A stretch of DNA of 6,240 nucleotides from Flavobacteriaceae bacterium (GTDB lineage Bacteria; Bacteroidota; Bacteroidia; Flavobacteriales; Flavobacteriaceae), in NCBI GenBank assembly GCA_018608735.1, contig JABAYZ010000171.1:1-6240 (forward strand), in the 5' to 3' direction. A program made the translations under genes and the position numbers. Position 1 is the first letter of the stretch, and each line of letters opens with the position of its first letter. The notes beneath the pieces are model-generated. The model did no database searches. It was not told where the DNA came from and saw nothing but the letters and a program-made list of their open reading frames with translations. Shown piece by piece: positions 5,102-6,240 of the stretch.

Positions 5102-6235
5102 TTATTTTTTGACCGCAGAACAGCCTGCCATCGTGGTTATTTTAATTGCATCTGTAGGCGGCAATGCCGTATTTCGACGTACAACTTCTTGCGCTACATT
5201 TTGAGTGATTTTATTGAACGCCTCTTCAATAGGGGTTGCGTCTTGCATCGCTGCTGGTCGACCTACATCACCCGCTTCTCTGACACTTTGCACCAAAGGA
5301 ATTTCTCCTAAAAATGGAATTTTTAAATCTTCCGCCAAATGCTTAGCACCCTCTTTTCCGAATAAATAATACTTATTATCTGGCAATTCTTCTGGGGTAA
5401 AATAGGCCATATTTTCAATAATCCCTAAAACGGGTACATTGATACTTTCTTGTTGAAACATAGCCACCCCTTTTTTGGCGTCGGCAAGTGCCACCGTTTG
5501 TGGTGTACTAACAACTACAGCGCCAGTAATTGGCAAGGACTGCATGATACTCAAATGGATGTCTCCTGTGCCCGGAGGTAAATCAATAAGTAAAAAGTCT
5601 AACGTTCCCCAAGCCGCATCAAAAATCATTTGATTCAATGCTTTTGAAGCCATTGGTCCTCTCCAAACTACAGCTTGATCTGGTTTGGTGAAAAATCCAA
5701 TAGATAAAATTTTAACGCCGTAACTTTCAACAGGTTTCATTTTTGATTTCCCCTCTACAGTTACTGCCAGAGGTTTTTCATTTTGGATATCAAACATAAT
5801 TGGGATTGATGGCCCATAGATATCTGCATCTAAAATCCCTACTTTGAATCCCATTTTAGAAAGTGAAACCGCAAGGTTAGAAGTTACTGTAGATTTACCA
5901 ACCCCTCCTTTTCCGGAGGCAACGGCTACTATATTTTGAATGCCAGGGATGGACTTCCCTTTAATTTCGTTTTTTGGTTGTGCTGGAGCGTCTACTTTTA
6001 CATTTACTTGAATCTTTGCCTTGGCATAGACCAGCTCATGAATGGTTTTTAGGATGTCAACTTCCGTGCGTTTTTTGGCCTGTAAACTGGGATTGGAAAT
6101 GGTGATATCAATAATCACCTCATCCGCAAAAACCATTATATTTTTCACAGCTTTGCTTTCAATCATGTTTTGACCTTCGCCTGGAACTGTTATCGTTTTG
6201 AGCGCTTGCTCTATGTCTTGTTTGTTAAATTTCAA
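5102..6235 (-). CDS. mrp: Mrp/NBP35-type P-loop ATPase, Fe-S cluster carrier, with N-terminal MIP18/DUF59 domain
   Basis: Members of this family (ApbC, Mrp) load Fe-S clusters onto apoproteins using a deviant Walker A ATPase. The 377 residues have a MIP18/DUF59 domain at about 4-80 (VPGEGQNMIES, EVIIDITI), a linker with APAQP, then the ATPase domain from about 100. Walker A is SGKGGVGKST (107-116) with signature Lys109 and Lys114; next come DADIYGPSIP (136-145) and the switch/Walker B stretch LLIDLPPGTGD (215-225). The CPxC pair normally found after ENM is missing: the sequence there reads ENMAYFTPEELP. The only cysteine in the C-terminal part is Cys372 in TTMAGCSAVKK. The best start is TTG at 6233-6235, giving MKFNKQDI, a normal family N-terminus; because the window ends five bases further on, an upstream ATG cannot be excluded. 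It is the first visible gene of the minus-strand operon, whose promoter lies outside the window. Confidence 0.92.
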   Translation of the reverse strand: MKFNKQDIEQALKTITVPGEGQNMIESKAVKNIMVFADEVIIDITISNPSLQAKKRTEVDILKTIHELVYAKAKIQVNVKVDAPAQPKNEIKGKSIPGIQNIVAVASGKGGVGKSTVTSNLAVSLSKMGFKVGILDADIYGPSIPIMFDIQNEKPLAVTVEGKSKMKPVESYGVKILSIGFFTKPDQAVVWRGPMASKALNQMIFDAAWGTLDFLLIDLPPGTGDIHLSIMQSLPITGAVVVSTPQTVALADAKKGVAMFQQESINVPVLGIIENMAYFTPEELPDNKYYLFGKEGAKHLAEDLKIPFLGEIPLVQSVREAGDVGRPAAMQDATPIEEAFNKITQNVAQEVVRRNTALPPTDAIKITTMAGCSAVKK

Positions 6236-6240
6236 AGTCT

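Noticed and set aside
1..6240. A novel defence, mobile or otherwise undescribed system
   Set aside because: Every gene belongs to a recognisable housekeeping or metabolic family, base composition looks even, and no integrase, transposase, direct-repeat boundaries, tRNA or CRISPR-like array is present.

Overview
This is a compact, gene-dense chromosomal window, almost certainly from a member of the Bacteroidota, most likely a marine or aquatic Flavobacteriia. Four things point there: AT-rich DNA with A-rich rather than Shine-Dalgarno-rich ribosome binding regions; an S16 gene with a long Glu/Ala/Val tail followed by rimM and a TrmN6-type methyltransferase; an Mrp ATPase without the usual C-terminal CxxC; and a TAnnTTTG promoter-like octamer. 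No mobile element, CRISPR array, tRNA or rRNA gene is visible. About 94% of the window is coding.

Left part, + strand (1-1436): the tail end of rpsP (30S protein S16), a strong intrinsic terminator that runs almost into the next start codon, then rimM (16S/30S maturation factor) and trmN6 (tRNA1-Val A37 N6-methyltransferase), coupled through a TAATG overlap. This is a translation-apparatus cluster. The terminator should uncouple the abundant ribosomal protein from the low-abundance maturation factor.

Middle part, + strand (1437-3442): an 89-base AT-rich gap with one promoter-like octamer, then an acyl-CoA dehydrogenase that can be assigned to glutaryl-CoA dehydrogenase, with the residues expected of the decarboxylating type. 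Nine bases later comes a small lipoprotein-like SGNH/GDSL hydrolase with an uncommon CxxC next to its catalytic serine block.

Right part, - strand (3463-6235): a tight four-gene operon read right to left: Mrp/NBP35-type Fe-S carrier ATPase, a stand-alone Nfu-domain scaffold, a thioredoxin-reductase-like ferredoxin-NADP(+) reductase, and an adrenodoxin-type [2Fe-2S] ferredoxin. Spacings are 5, 3 and -1 bases. Together they form a plausible Fe-S cluster handling and electron supply module, which converges tail to tail on the SGNH gene with only 20 bases between stop codons.

I looked for an undescribed system and do not see one. The points most worth checking are the rpsP/rimM terminator, the Fe-S/electron-transfer operon, the Mrp without CxxC and its TTG start, and the CxxC in the SGNH hydrolase.
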